DNA from: Uloborus plumipes
Taxonomy: Eukaryota; Arthropoda; Arachnida; Araneae; Uloboridae
Direction of reading: 5' to 3'
DNA: 64,000 nucleotides
Assembly: GCA_038373865.1 (NCBI GenBank)
Contig: JAXGGA010001625.1
Span: 81,760 to 145,759, forward strand
The position numbers and the translations under genes are program-made. A model generated the notes under the pieces. The model saw nothing but the letters and a program-made list of their open reading frames with translations, did not search any database and was not told the DNA's origin. Below are positions 1 to 13,333 of the stretch, in pieces (position 1 is the first letter of the stretch; the number at the start of each line of letters is the position of its first letter).

Positions 1-274
1 GTATGTGTACATGTGTGGCGAACTTTTTTTTAAAATGCCATTTCAGGAGGAAAAAAAACGGGTTTGAAATAGCCAGCACCAGTCTAACGAATTCAACTGA
101 TCTTGAATATTCCAATTGCTATTCCTAAAGAGTTTAAGCAACTTTATTCAATGCAATAAAGATTTTAATTCCTAATGATACAAAAAAGCTCACATATCGG
201 ATCAAGGAATATATTTTAGAAGATAAGTATATGCTCCTAAATATACAATTATGTGATTCGAAGAAACATATGAC

Positions 275-500
275 TTCAATGTACAGTAAAATACAACGTT
301 AAAGAACGAACGAATAAGCAGGGATACTGCAGACACGTGTTTCGGCTCAAAAACAGCTTTTGTCGGATGTCTGTGCATCCATAAGCTCACAATTTTCCTG
401 CATTGAAAAAGGCGTTAGTTGTAACGCCGAAACACGTGTCTGCAGTGTCCGTGCGAATTTGTGCTTCTTTAACGTTGCATTTTACTGAACATAAAATTGC
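275..500. mobile_element. Inverted-repeat element, CGAAACACGTGTCTGCAG family, locus 1
   Basis: The left arm (about 275-350) and right arm (about 427-500) are inverted copies, sharing GTTAAAGAA, ACTGCAGACACGTGTTTCGG and flanking bases. The right arm also contains a hairpin, GGCGTTAGTTGTAACGCC. The sequence between the arms (TTTTGTCGGATGTCTGTGCATCC) matches the core of the locus at 24.4 kb. It is a dispersed, non-coding MITE-like family; the superfamily cannot be assigned. Confidence 0.6.
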
Positions 501-517
501 ACAAAAGTATTTATATA

Positions 518-1077
518 CAGTGAACTCTTACTTATACACCGCCTCATTTATGCGCCCTTTTCACTTATACGACGATTTTCAGTGGTCCCAGCACATTCCA
601 TAGTAAAATATTGATAATTTCATTCGTTCATGCGTCGCTCTAAAGTATAAATATTTCACTTATGCGATGAATTTTTCGAAAAATGTAAACAATTTAATTA
701 ATTTTCTTGAAAAATGAGCATGTTTTTTCCCTTTCCTCTTAAATCCTTCTCTTTTATTCCTCACGGAAGGCATTTTTTCCGCATGAACTAGCGTTCGGAG
801 AGAGACAATTATCTATTATGGATCGTTTTAAAAGGACCAGCTTGTGATTAGGTATGCTACAATTTTTGTTTTCTCCTTATCATTGCAATTAGGTTTCAGT
901 AGTTGCCAAACCGTTGTAATATGACCATTTTCAATAAAAACATTCTTATTCATGCTCTCATTAGAACTTATGTTGCATTTTAGACTTTTAAATAGAGTTG
1001 TTCACTTATGCGTCTCTCTCACTTATGCGCCTTTTTCTGTTGGTCCCTTTGGCCGGCGCATAAGTGAGAGTTCACTG
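518..1077. mobile_element. TA-flanked MITE, pogo/Tigger-like ends
   Basis: The element starts CAGTGAACTCTTACTTAT and its other end, read inverted, starts CAGTGAACTCTCACTTATGC. Both ends are flanked by TA (516-517 and 1078-1079), the target duplication used by Tc1/mariner/pogo elements. Motifs of the CACTTATGCGCC type recur just inside both ends. About 560 bp long and without a transposase, so non-autonomous. The pogo/Tigger assignment rests on the CAGTGAAC-type terminus and is tentative. Confidence 0.75.
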
Positions 1078-1229
1078 TACTTCATATGACTTCAAGTTAA
1101 AATCTAAATCCTATTTGGAGCCAATCTCAACTCAACTTCTCAAACAGCGCTTGAATTTTCAATATTTTTATCAGTCAAGAGTCAACAAACTCCTCATAAA
1201 GTAAACCAACAGCCCTTTAAAAGAAAAGT

Positions 1230-1430
1230 AAGCATTTGGCTAAGACTTCTTCCCGATGTTAGTGGCCAAGTGACAGTCGGCAATAGAATTTGCAGAAGGG
1301 AAGGCCACTGGTTGAGCAGGCCAAACAAAACTGCGGACAACCATTCTCGGGGGATCGGAGAGGAGAAACCCTGTTTCCATGGCGACTGCATCTTACACTT
1401 GATCAAGGAACAAGCGGAATCGTTTCATGT
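1230..1430. promoter_or_regulatory. GC-richer island with an X-box-like site
   Basis: This block is clearly richer in G and C than its surroundings and is not part of a visible repeat. It includes TGTTTCCATGGCGACTG, close to the RFX X-box palindrome (GTTNCCATGGNAAC). It could be an intronic regulatory element; the open frames across it do not look like proteins. Confidence 0.25.
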
Positions 1431-4400
1431 CTGGACAGTCTTTTTTCTCCTTCCCTTGCTTAGATACTCATGCGCTCTTTTGCTCCGAATCTCTCGAGAG
1501 GATGTTGGTGGTCTTCAAAAAGGAACAAAAAAAAAAAAAAAAAAACAGTGCCGTATGTTTGTAATGTTGTATGTAGCTCAAACAGAATGCCGGCTAAGTA
1601 TGTTTGACATATTAAACCATATCTTCGGAGCAAATAATTAATAAATAGTTGAGAAGTTTCATAGCTCTTTCCTTAAATAGATTTATCATGATGTTTTTTA
1701 AAGATTTCCTATGGCAGGTCAAATTCCAAGGGAACGTACAGAAGAAAATGAAATAAATAAATAAATAAATAAATAACGGAAACAAGATATATAGAAGAAG
1801 AAAAATATGTTGTTGACAAACGCCAAGCTTTCTCAACTTTTATATGCCATCAACTCTCTAGCTTTCCAATATTTTTGACTCATACTATTAAAAGACTGCC
1901 CATATAAAGTATGTCCCCTTTTTTCACACATTTGACTCCCTTCCCCTTTGTCTTGAAGAGTCACACTCAACCTAAACCGCTCCCTTATTAACATGTAAAT
2001 ATTTACAAACACATTGTTATAAAACTGGGTGAAATCACACTTTTTGAAACCCCCTCCGCCCCTCTTGTCACAAGTAGTCACAATTTCACACCTGTATCAA
2101 AACGTGATAACATTTGTGAACGACCTCTAAAACCAATTAGTGCAACCTTCCTGTCCAGATGATTAGTATTAAAGCTTTTCAAGTATCACATAAAATACAC
2201 AATAGAGAATATCGTACTTTAAAACAATGCAAGTAAGCAGGCAAGCGTCAAAAAGTTCAAAAGCAGCAACTATTGAAGATCTGGGAAGGTCAAAGACCTG
2301 ACCATTGTCATGATGGAGTTAACTCCAATTTTTGCTCTCAGCAGCAAGAGCAAAGTTTTCCCTTTTAAACGTTTTAATTTTAATTTCAACAAGCGTTTTA
2401 ATTGAGTGAAGAAACAATGGCCTGCAGAGCTTCATTCCTTTCTTGGTAAGAATAGAAGAAATGGAATAACCTATATTATTACCCTAAAAGTTCAAGGCAT
2501 GCCAATTGTATAATGTCAAAAAGCTGCTGGGCAGTGATATACAAGGTAGAGTTGGGTAGAATTCGTGAACTCCGTAATGATGCAGAAAGAATAGGCTGGA
2601 GTTTTGTTGATACCGAGCCGATCGAGGTGTTTACCAAACAGTCATGCCTCATCAGGACATAAGTTACAGAGGTGGATAGGGTATGATTCTTGGGTTCTGC
2701 AGTGAAGGAGAAAAGGCAGATTGAAGTTTTATATAGCTTCCAAGTCTATGGGGGTGTTAACCAAGCAGTCATGATCATCAGAAGACGGTACAGGGCAACA
2801 ACTTCACGACATGGACTGTTGGGGATATTCAAATTTAATCAGTCCCCAACCTCCCCCCGCCGGAAAAACACAAATGTTCAGCAATAAAATACAGTTTAAG
2901 TATGTTTAATGACGTAGTAAATTAGCTTCGAGGAGAGTTTACGGAATTACTTTTGTCCAACTTCCTCTTATTTTGATGACAAGCAGACATTTTTCTAGAA
3001 ATTATTCATTTTAAATAACCAGCACTTGGTTTGTACAGAAGATCCAGAGGACTAAGCTCCTGCACTCTGTTTTAAATGCGTGCAAATTTTCACATTTCAG
3101 GGGTGATTTAGGGCGCACACACACACACATTTAAGCATTAAAATAATTTGTGGGGCTATAGAGTCTCACGCCTATATGGTAGAAATTAGGCTTTGTGCAT
3201 AAGTATTAAGTTTAAACTCAGTTTTCAGACTGAAATTAGTGTTTTTCTCTAAATGATGCTTTAAAGGTTTATTACATTTAATAATTTTTATAAATTGATC
3301 ACCTTTTTTCGAAAAAAAAATAAAGAAAAGTAACTAAACGTTAAACGTAGAGACAGAGATACATTTTGAAACTTATGAGGCAGCATAATTTTATTGGATG
3401 TTTCAATGCAAAAGTAACAGCATCCAATATGCTGAGGAAATGTTGAATATAGTTTTTAAAAAAAGGGAATTTGAGATTTTTGTATGAAATTTCATGATGA
3501 AACATTTTTTCCTTAAGAAATTCCGGCACGCGTAATTTGGAAGCGATTACTTCTTGATGAGTTTTTAAGTATGCTCCGGAACACGTGTTCTTCAAAGTCA
3601 CATAAGTTGCTCGAAACCACCTTTAATATTTTCGGAGCATTAAACTTAGCCGAATTTCCGGAACAATTGCGCATTCGCTACGCAGAAAACACGGAATTGA
3701 TATCAAAATATCAGTTTATTGCATCAGACATATTTAATCAATCTTTCTTCCGAAGAGAAAAAAAGTTGCCATCATGACAAGCAGATGGCGGCACCTTCAC
3801 TAATTTAGAAAGATTCGGGGAAATGAAGATCAAGACATTAAATGAACTCCGATTTTTCTCTCCAGCGGATTTTCGCTCCTGGAGAAATTCAAGAATTGAA
3901 GCTACACGAAATACGATGACATTTGGTTAAGCACAAACTGGCGTATTTTCAACACAAGATGTTGTATATAAAAAACACTGAACGCGACAGTAAGACTGTT
4001 TTAAAAATTCTTAAATTGTAAAAAAAAAAAAAAAAACACTTGAACAGACTAAAAATTTGAGTGAAAAGGAATTTAAATGCATTGATGGAAAATGAAACGC
4101 GAGTCAAGAGAGTATTTTTTTTAAAAAGTCATTGAGCATTTCAAACACCCCCCGAACAAGTTAATCAAATTTTCAATCCTCAAAAAATATATTTTGGTTT
4201 CAGAGGTTTTTTTTCTTTTCTTTTTTTTAAATTCTGACGTTTTTTTAAGAGAATTTTTAAAGGGCTTAATCTCTTCTCAAAGATGGGGTTATAATTTTTT
4301 GAGAACAATTTTAAGCAATGCAAGCTGCTGAGCGAAACTATTCAAAGTATCAAATCTCCAAAAATGAGAAATTCGTAAAATTATGAAAAAGAAGTAAACG

Positions 4401-4532
4401 GGTCATTTCAAACTCGAAACGAGTTTTAAACAAAAGTTCTGTTTCAAACAAACAGTGCAGCAACATCAGCGTACGGTTGCTTTAAGAAATTGAAGAAGCA
4501 TGTAGTCAATTTTCTATCGCATTTTGGACAAT
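1431..4532. other. No gene seen; low-complexity intronic DNA
   Basis: AT-rich sequence with A-runs (for example 1528-1545 and 4021-4036) and an AAAT microsatellite near 1753-1775. I see no splice-bounded coding segment or recognisable repeat here. Confidence 0.5.
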
Positions 4533-4540
4533 ATGAGGTA

Positions 4541-4711
4541 CAGGCCCGTAATTTAGGGGGGAGCAGGGGGGTCATTTGCCCCCCCCCCTGACTTTGAGAA
4601 ATCAATGTATGTACACATAAGTGGGCGTAGTTTTTGTTGTTTTCTGGTGAAATTGTATTGTGTTTTTACTCTTTGCCCCCCCCCCCTGGAAAAACTTCAA
4701 TGACGTCCCTG
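4541..4711. mobile_element. hAT-type MITE with perfect 8-bp target duplication
   Basis: The 171-bp element begins CAGGCCCGTAATTTAGG and ends TGACGTCCCTG. It is flanked by ATGAGGTA at 4533-4540 and again at 4712-4719. An exact 8-bp duplication and CAGG...CCTG ends are typical of the hAT superfamily. Internal C- and G-runs make up much of the body. No coding capacity. Confidence 0.85.
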
Positions 4712-4789
4712 ATGAGGTACCAAGCTATCCGTCAGGATAAGCCGTATATAATATAAATAGAGATGATTAAAGGTCAATTAAGCTGATAG

Positions 4790-5105
4790 TTTGAAGATTC
4801 GGAAAAAGGGCAATTCTCATTGTCCTTTCAGTAACTTCTTTTCTACTTATTAAAAAGCAGACAACGGACCTCAAACAAGTGCAATTTTCATTACCCTCAG
4901 TAGTGTCTCCCTTTTACTTGTTGAGTAACGGAAAACTTAATGCCTCAAAACAATTACAACTCTTATAGCTCTATAATATTTCTTCTTCCGTGATGAGCAA
5001 CGGACAACCTGATAACCCATTAGTAGTGTACCTTTTTTATTTGTTGAAAGACGGACAGCTTAAAGCCTCAAAACAAGCACAATTTTTATACCCCTTAGAG
5101 CGTTT
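4790..5105. repeat. Degenerate tandem repeat, about 73-bp units
   Basis: Four or so diverged units share a pattern of CCTCAAAACAAG, then TTTTCATTACCC, TAGTAGTGT, TTTTTACTTGTTGA and ACGGACAACTTAA. The clearest neighbours are at 4869 and 4942. Later units have gained or lost bases. Confidence 0.6.
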
Positions 5106-8100
5106 TCAATGAATTAAGATAAATAAATTTAATTTTTAACACAATTTATGCTCACAAAGATACATTTCAAGTAGAGCTTTCACGGTTAATACTTGGCTGA
5201 TGCCCCGTAGGACACGCGGCGCAATTCAGTATTAAAAGAATTCTTTTCCTGATTAGTGAATACATATCTGTATGCAAAAAGTATAAGTAAAATCTTTTTA
5301 TGCTTGAATCAACAATATCTACAGCAACTGTCACACTTATGACATTGTAATGATTAGCACCGATAATTAGGTATAGTTCATTAATTATTGTTCAACAAAA
5401 CTAAACTCAGTGGCGCAGAAGTACATGGGGTCAAGGAATACTGAGCCAGGAGGGAACTGAAATACGAAGAGCAAATGCTCCGGTTAGGTGGTCAGTCAAA
5501 CATGGGACACTATGTGTCTAGTTCCCAAGCACGCTTAGTACTCAATTTTACGACCCATTGAAGGGATAAAAAGATGATTCCACAGTGCACGGTAAACGTA
5601 AGAAGCAAATGACATAAACTAAACCCTTTTGTGCAGCCTCATTATCAAGCAACGATGTACCGAAAAAAAAAAAACAAGTATTAACCCCCCCCCCCCCCCC
5701 CAAACAAAATTTGTTACGAACAGAATCAGTGGCATTTTGTTAAGAACACTTTCCAATTTTTACACAAATTTTGGTCTGCTGTTAAATTCTTGCCTTGCAT
5801 AAAAACTGATTTGTGTGTTACACTTAGCTAAAAACTGAAAACTCATGATTAATGTCGTGTAATTTATCTGATTTGACATCTAAAGGGTGAAAAGTTTTGG
5901 TGGTCCACTGCATTTTTAAAATAAACTTATATTTTTTAGTGTTTATTCCTGCATTTTTAAAAAAATTAATGTCATTAAAAAACGTTCAATAGTTTTAAAT
6001 TAAAAAATGTCAGTTTTTGAATTTATTAAATTAATCTGTTATATTTAACAGCTGTTGTGCAATAAATTTCATACATGTGTATAGGTAACACATGTTACTC
6101 ACTATTATTGAATATACGGCCCCTCCGTAATTGCTTTTCCAATCATTACCTATTTCTTTTACAAAAACTCTGGAGGAAAAAAAAAAAAAAAACAAGCGTA
6201 TGAAAAAGAAAAGTAAAAGCAACGAGCTGAAATTAAAGAATGAAAAAATTCTATGTTATTGTCGACTTGATGTCAATACATACTTTTAAATATTTTCAAC
6301 GGACAATGAATTTTTTGCCTTACACTTAATTATCGCCCTCACGAATCACATTCCAAGTTGTTATTTTATTTTTTCCTCTTCCAGTAAATCAATATTTAAA
6401 CGATAAGCTTCCTCATTCTCCTAAAATTAATATTTTATCCCTCCTTGCGTCCTCCAATCTTCTAGATAAGCTTCTTTATTCTTTTGAAACGCAAACAACC
6501 TCTTTATATCAGACTCCCGCGCAAAAAGACGCCATTTTTTTAACCTCCTTTTTTTTCCATCGTCTTCGTGCTCCCTGAACCTCCCGAGATCCCTCCCTTA
6601 CATCCCACCTCACTCGATATTATTTTTTCATAAATGTGCCTTATCGTACTCTTTGTTATTGTTGCTTACTTTTCTTCAGAGCGACGTGGATAAAAAACGA
6701 AGAGCGAAAGCAATTTTTTGTCTACGTTTTTTTTCTTCATCTCTTAAAAAAAAAAGTAATGGTGGGGGGTAGGGAAAAGGATGAAGAGAATCATTACTCC
6801 CTCATCCCAAAGTAAAAAGGAAAAAGGAACGAAAAAAATACTCCAGAAAAAATGTAGAAAATTAAAGGAATACATAAAGTGTGGAGACAACGATGAAATT
6901 AGAAAAGGCAGGGTAAAAACAGCTTGGCGAAAAAAAGGAGCTTTTTTCTAAATACTTTCCTTACTTCTTTTGTAACACTTCGAACATTTTGGGATTAGAA
7001 TAAAAAACTATATAAAAATTAAACAATAAAAAAAAATAAGATGAGCGGCTAACGAGAAAAAAATAAGACTGGGGGAGAAGTAAGGTTTTTAAAAAGAGTT
7101 TTTTTTTTCCCTTTCCTTTTTTTCTGCAAAGTTTAAAAAAGAATTATACGCAGGCGGGGATCACAGAGGGAGGGTCGGGAATGAAAAAAGAAAGTTCTTT
7201 ATCTGGGTGCCACCTCAGTTCTAAATACGAACTAATCTGTCTTAAAAGCGGCCAGAAGAATGGGCAGATATCGCCTTAAAAACGTTCCCCATTCATCCAC
7301 CCCTATTATGGGAAAGGAAAAAATTCTTTCCATAAGGGGTTGAAAAGAGGCTTTGAAGAGGGAGGAGTTAAGATAATGAACATAAAAGATTTAATTCCAC
7401 ACCGCCTAGTCCAAGTTTAATTGCACTTCTCCTGCTTCTTCGTGCGGGATATATTCCAATTTCATGCATGGCATCGAAATCTGGTTTAATCACAAGATTA
7501 ATATTTATTTTAAATATTTTCTATTATTCCAGTTTAAAATGATTTTTTAAAAAGATTAACAACCAACATCTAGCTAATTACGTATTAGTTAAATTTTTAA
7601 TATAAGTATTCGAGCCATTAAATTTGTTACAATTGCAAAAGTTAAATTATATTTGAAATACTATGAATGAGAGTTAACAAACTACAATTCTGAAATAATA
7701 TTGGTTGCGTTGTAAAGATTTTATATCCAGTAGCATTGACATTTCGGCATTGAAAAAGGGGTTCTTTGAAACTTCGAAACAAGTGTGTGCATTTCGTTTT
7801 GTTTATTTATTTGCTGTTGACTTGTGTTTGTTTGTATTATTACGAGCACAATAGTCAAACAACTGTTGCTAGCTGTTTTCAATTCAAGTTTATGAACACG
7901 TTATATAGTACTTTGACCATCGCTTGATCTCACAGCAATTTGTGCTAATTGCATTCTAGGGAAATATTCTAAATAATTATTAAAGTCTTGTAGTTGTTTT
8001 TAATTGCAATGGAAATAATGGTCTTATAAAAACTGTAAAACAACGTGAGTTCGCTGCACGATAACAAGTACACAGTATTATATTCTTCCTCTAGAATAGT

Positions 8101-8430
8101 TTGTTTTAAAACTTCAATAAAAGTTTAAAGGTCATCAAACGCGGTGGAACACAATGGGTAAGTCTCACAATATCCGAGATAGCTTGCATTCACGAACACG
8201 TGATTATCGCCGGACGCACCAAAATGTTGTAGATTTTAGAATTTCAAAGCAAGTTGGTAGCTTACCGAAGTTGATAATATAACTATAGTTGGTATAGGGT
8301 CAACGATAGCATAATAATAATTTGAAACACAATTAGCTAGTTCGAATTCTTTATCATTTGCTACTTTTTATGAGTGTTACAAGATGAAAAGATTACATGA
8401 ATTAAAAGTAGAATCATATTTAATAAGGTC
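5106..8430. other. No gene seen; AT-rich intronic DNA
   Basis: The stretch contains a C-run at 5686-5701, T- and A-rich blocks at 6180-7130, a slightly GC-richer patch near 7140-7420, and a CAGTGGCGCAG motif at 5408 that may be one hAT end without a visible partner. At 7745-7795 there is a fragment of the CGAAACACG family (GCATTGAAAAAGGGGTTC). No exon-like segment was found. Confidence 0.45.
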
Positions 8431-8635
8431 CTTTTTGTAATACCGAGTCATTGATAGGAACGTATTTTTTGATAGGAACGTTTGTTGGCTGTTATGTAAA
8501 AAAATAAAAACAAAAATAACTATGACAGTAGTTTAACTCAGAAAATTAAGTTTAAGTCAAAGAGTTTTCTAATTTTTCAAACTGTTCATTAATCTACAAA
8601 AAAGTGCACTAAATCCTCCGAAGTTTGTGTAAATA

Positions 8636-10010
8636 GCCTATGGTACAAATGGGGGAAACTCCTGTATTTGGTAGGAAAATAAACACTTCAGTTCAAAAGT
8701 CGCTGTCTTATTTTTGGCACGAAAAGAAAAACGTTATTTTTTAGTTCACGGAAGAAAACAGTCCATAAAATTATTCATCCAAGAATTATTTTTTACGGCA
8801 TGAATTAGATCAACCATATATTTTCATCGAATGCTACAAGCCATGCCAACTCCAGCTTTAGATTGCGCATGAAATACTTTTTCAGTCATCACCCGAGTCA
8901 CTTAAAAGAAAAGGATCTTTATTCATCTTTGTCTAGCATGGAAGTATATTTTTTTAAAGTATGCTTTCTTCATTTTGAACATTTCCCATTGATTCACAGA
9001 AAATAAAAAAAAATCATGTCTTTAACCTTAAGTTATAATAATCATTAACATTTATTTAGTTCGTAAACAAGGTGGCGGTAAATATCAGAGTCTACTCCAA
9101 AGATAGTCCAGTCACAAGTCGTTATCAAGAGAAATGGACAATAACTTCTCCGTGGCTTATGCCAACAATCTATCTTCAACTTATGCTACAAATGGGGGAA
9201 AATCCTGCATTTGGTTGGAAAATAAATAGATCATCGTGTAAGTCGCAGCAGTTTCGAGCTGTCGGCATTTGAGAAAAACGTCTTTCTGTACAGCTAGGAA
9301 GAAAACAGCCGATAAAATTATTCATCCAAGAATTATTCTCTTCCGATATGAATTAGATCAGCAATCTCCAATCAAATACTACAAATCATGCCAACTCCAG
9401 CTTTAGATTGCGCACCAAATACCTCCTCAGTCATCATCCAAGTCATTTAAAAACGAGGATCTTTAATCATGTTTGTCTATCCAGGTAATCTAATTTTCAA
9501 CAAGTATATTTTCTTCATTTTGAAAATTCCTCAAAGATCCATAGAAAAAAAACTTTCTCTTTAACTTTCAGTATAATAATCATTAACATTTATGAAGTTC
9601 CTAAGAAAGTTGGCTCAAATATGGAAGTTTAATAGCACGATGGTTTAGTAACAAGTCATTATCAAAAGAAATGAGTTGTAATTACTCCGTAGCTTATGTC
9701 AACAATCTATCTTTAGCTTATGCTACAAATGGGGGGGGGGGGGGAATCCTGCTTTTGAGTGAAAAATAAATAGATCGTCGTATAAGTTGCAGTACCTTTG
9801 AGCTGTCGGCAAGAAGAGAAAAACGTTAGGAAGAAAACAGTCGATAAAATTATTCATCCAAGAATTATTCTCTTCCGGTATGAATTAGATCAGCAATCTC
9901 TCTGCACCGAATACTACAAGTCATGCCAACTCCAGCTTTAGATTGCGCACCAAATACCTCCTCAGTCATCACCCGAGTCACTTAAAAACGAGGATCTTTA
10001 TTCATGTCAC
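8636..10010. repeat. Tandem duplication, about 540-bp units, nearly three copies
   Basis: The same order of motifs recurs: TACAAATGGGGGAAA, AAAATTATTCATCCAAGAA, ATGAATTAGATCA, ATGCCAACTCCAGC and GATTGCGCA. The TTCATCC anchor occurs at 8774, 9321 and 9853, giving 547 and 532 bp spacings. Copies differ by substitutions and small indels, and the G-run has expanded in the third. Sequence identity ends abruptly at about 10010. Confidence 0.8.
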
Positions 10011-10732
10011 AGGCAGTCTTAAAATCCCGGGGCGGCGAGTTGCCAAAGCCCAAGCAAATGAGACAAGACTCAGGTTAAACGCAGTTCATGTGATGCCAGC
10101 GCTGCCAAATTCGCATCAAACGAGAAATGATCTTGCCTTGATGTCATCTTCTTTTTTTTCCCAGTTAGGTGCCTGCACAGTTCAAAGAAAATAAAAAACG
10201 TCTTCTGACACACCCCGAGTTTTAAAATAAGCGTGTTTATATAAGAACAAGAATTGTCGATAACGGATGAGATGTAAAAAAGGATGCTCAGAATGTCACT
10301 CTTTGGCAAGTATGTCCTGAAGATGTTTCACGCAACGTGCTCTGTTATTTGGAGAGATTGTCAAATCTTCGCACCACAGGAACAGAGCTCGGATGAGATA
10401 GGAAGAGCCTTCTTATTTTTGTTGCACTTCTTCAGAGTAGTTGGGGACGGAAGAGTGTTTCTAATAATAGACAAGAGTAAGCAATGAATTGCTGGTGAAG
10501 TGATCTAGCAGCTTTAGCTCCCGTTACGACTGTGTTTATGTTTATTTTTGCGTCCTCCTTTTCCCCCAGAATGTTTTCACTACATCAGCTTGATTCTGTT
10601 AGGACTTGGTAATTTAGAGATGTTTTTCGAATCATGGGGTTTCACTAATTGGGAAGAGGGAGACGTTGTGACCTAAAACTTTATACATATTTAACGACTT
10701 CTTTATTCAAAACAACTACATATACACTATAA

Positions 10733-10980
10733 CACTTTAAATTTTCCTGACATTTTACTGTACAATTTACTGGCATCCTTGTTGGCAATACTTTTTATTA
10801 TAAAATCCTATTTTACTGTAAAATTTTATGGTAGAGAAAGTACTAGATGAAAGCAGCAAGGATCAAACCCTTACCCGCATTTTTTCATACAAGTGTGCTA
10901 TCTACCATACCAACTGGAACACATCAGGTTCCAGGCTTATTTTGCTCGATACAATTTACAGTAAAAGAAATTCGGCACTG
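10733..10980. mobile_element. MITE with ACACT...CACTG-type ends and a tRNA-like module, left-arm copy
   Basis: Both ends carry related inverted sequences containing TTTTACTG, with CACTTTAAATTTTCC at one end and CAGTGCCGAATTTC-type sequence at the other. The interior, read on the minus strand, has an A-box-like GGTATGGTAGATAGCAC followed about 40 bp later by a B-box-like GGTTTGATCC. That is the spacing of tRNA-derived promoters. The mirrored copy lies at 15314-15561. It may be a MITE that captured, or recombined with, a tRNA-derived SINE. Confidence 0.5.
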
Positions 10981-12960
10981 TAAACACTACATTTTAGAGT
11001 AATATTTGTCGTAAAATTTTCATGAATTTTTTAATAGAAGATTCATCCCATCAGGTACCACTAATGTATATCTGGGGTTATCACAACTTGACAAACTTTC
11101 GGTTCGAGGAAGTGATTGTAGGTAAATAAACTTAGTTATCCAATAGCTTAAATAAATAAAGCATTTTTATTAGTAAATATGTAATTTGAAAGTTTTTTAA
11201 AAAGTTATGCAGTCCTTTTATAATTGTTGCTTTTCAAGAATTCTTTGAAGTAAAAAACATCATTCAATTATAAAACGGTTTTTAATGATTACATTAGATG
11301 TTTCATTAATTTGTTTATTTTAGCAATACCAGTTTGTGAAAATGAAATAAAGACAAATGAAGCAATGGTTGATTTTGAGGTAAAGAGCTTTAGAGGTACA
11401 CCACACAAGAATTATTCTAAGAATGAGCAAGAATACGTTCAAAAAACGAACAATAATTGTGTATTACACTTTTCAAATACGAAGATCAACAAAATTTAAT
11501 TTGATAATCAGGCGGAAGTATGTGCAAGAGGGACTAAAAATTTAATTTTTAAAGGGGGGGGGGAAACTCCCCTCCTCCAAGATTTATATATAGGAAGATC
11601 TCATTTTTTTGGAGGTAGAAATTCGATTTATTTCATCTCGGTGTCTCTCATTCTAAAAAATCTCGTCAGATGTTTTGTTTTTTCTCCGTAATTTTATTTA
11701 CAGTTTTGACAGTCACTTTGTTTGATAAGAAATGTGGGGACAGAAATTATCCGTCTATACTATTTTCAATTATAGAGTTTGAGCAATTTTGACGAGAATC
11801 CCAATCATGCCACCGGAAATTTTAGAACTATCCACGTTGCACACCTGAAGTGCAAAACATACTATGAGCTTCTTCAGTACTCTCTTGAAAGTTCCCTTAA
11901 AATTTTAAACGCAGAATCACGGGACGCGGGAGCGTCCCGCCTCGCCAAGAAAACTAAATACAAGCCGCCAAGAAATTTCCGTCGCCAAGAAAAATGTAAA
12001 AGAGCGACTAAGACTGTTTACGCGAGTAACCAAACTGGGGTTTTCCCCCCTCTGTATCTCAGCCCCATGAAGATCCCTAGAGTTCTTTTTTGGTATACTC
12101 AATCTCCAGCGGCCCCTGACGGCACATACTAAAGCAAAACATCCAGGACCCTCAGGGGGAGGGGTGATAAAGGTTATAAAATCGCTATTTTTCGCACTTT
12201 TTAAAAATTGTTTGACAGGGGTCCAGACTAAACGGTAACTCGGATTGAGCTCTGCTTTTGCACCCACATTTATTTTGTCCCAAAGCTCGGCATAAGGGGT
12301 TTTTCGACCCCCCACCCCCTCCCCCCTCGTTTTTATTTTCCGTATCTTTTCTCCCCGGGGGTCTTTAGTGTTGATTTTCGGTATGAATATTCTCGATGAG
12401 ACATTGAGGACGTTTTCCCAAACTTTACCCCCGGGGTCATCGCACCCCGGAGTTATTAATGCTTAAAATTGGTCCGATTTCTATCTACTAGCTCTGTTCA
12501 ACATCTGAGCATTTATGTTGTCATTGTTGGGCGACGAGGAAAGAAAACTCAATGATTTATAATTTCATCTGTTGCCAGTTTCTATTTGTTAACAAATAAA
12601 ATATTTGTAATTGATTTTATTGCATAAGGCTTTTAAAAGGGATCTTCAAGTTAGTTCATTTTAATATGGGATCGGCAGTAAGGGTTGGGGGTTTTTTTTT
12701 TTTTTAACTTTTAATTTACTCATAGTATTGTTAGCAACTAGCTTTGTTTTGCGTCGGTTCGGGTGGTACATTGTGATTGATTTCAAATTTATCCTAGACT
12801 GAAGAAGATCCTTGAACTTTTGCACCAAATGCATGCCGCCAAGAAAACCACATATGTCGGACCGCCAAGAAAAATGTTGAAGGAAAAAAAATATGCAAAG
12901 TAAATTTTGAAGAGAAGAAAAAACAGGCAAAGAAATAATATTAATGCAAAAACATGTGAT

Positions 12961-13333
12961 ATCTCCCCAAAAACAACAGGTTGTAAAAAAATCCCCCGCC
13001 AAGAAAACCTTAAATACTCAGCCTTAAAAAGTTATGATATCGAGTTTTCCCGCCAAGTTTGTGCCAAACTACAACTAACCTGTATGTATTGTTCTTTTAA
13101 ATTGTTTTCAGTCCTGCCATGCGGGAAGCTTTGTCTTGTGAGGTGGTTGCTTAATGAGTAAAAACTTCCCGCATGGCAGGACTGAAAACAATTTAAAAGA
13201 ACAATACATACAGGTTAGTTGTAGTTTGGCACAAACTTGGCGGGAAAACTCGATATCATAACTTTTTAAGGCTGAGTATTTAAGGTTTTCTTGGCGGGGG
13301 ATTTTTTTACAACCTGTTGTTTTTGGGGAGATA
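12961..13333. repeat. Hairpin core shared by both palindromes, copy 1
   Basis: This 373-bp palindromic core starts ATCTCCCCAAAAACAACA and ends with its reverse complement. It recurs at 16154-16527 with the same 36-bp loop in the same orientation. Both halves here carry the variant CAGGTTGT near the outer edge, whereas both halves of copy 2 carry CAGTGTTGT. It includes TTTTCCCGCCAAG, which resembles an E2F site. It may have been a short MITE flanked by AT before the rearrangement. Confidence 0.85.

Noticed and set aside
1612..2081. Adjoining minus-strand frames of 74 and 82 codons
   Set aside because: No domain, no splice sites, and T/A-rich content; chance.
12984..13060. Regularly recurring CGCCAAG motif considered as a CRISPR-like array
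   Set aside because: Spacing is irregular, the motif is only about 10 bp, and the context is animal intron.
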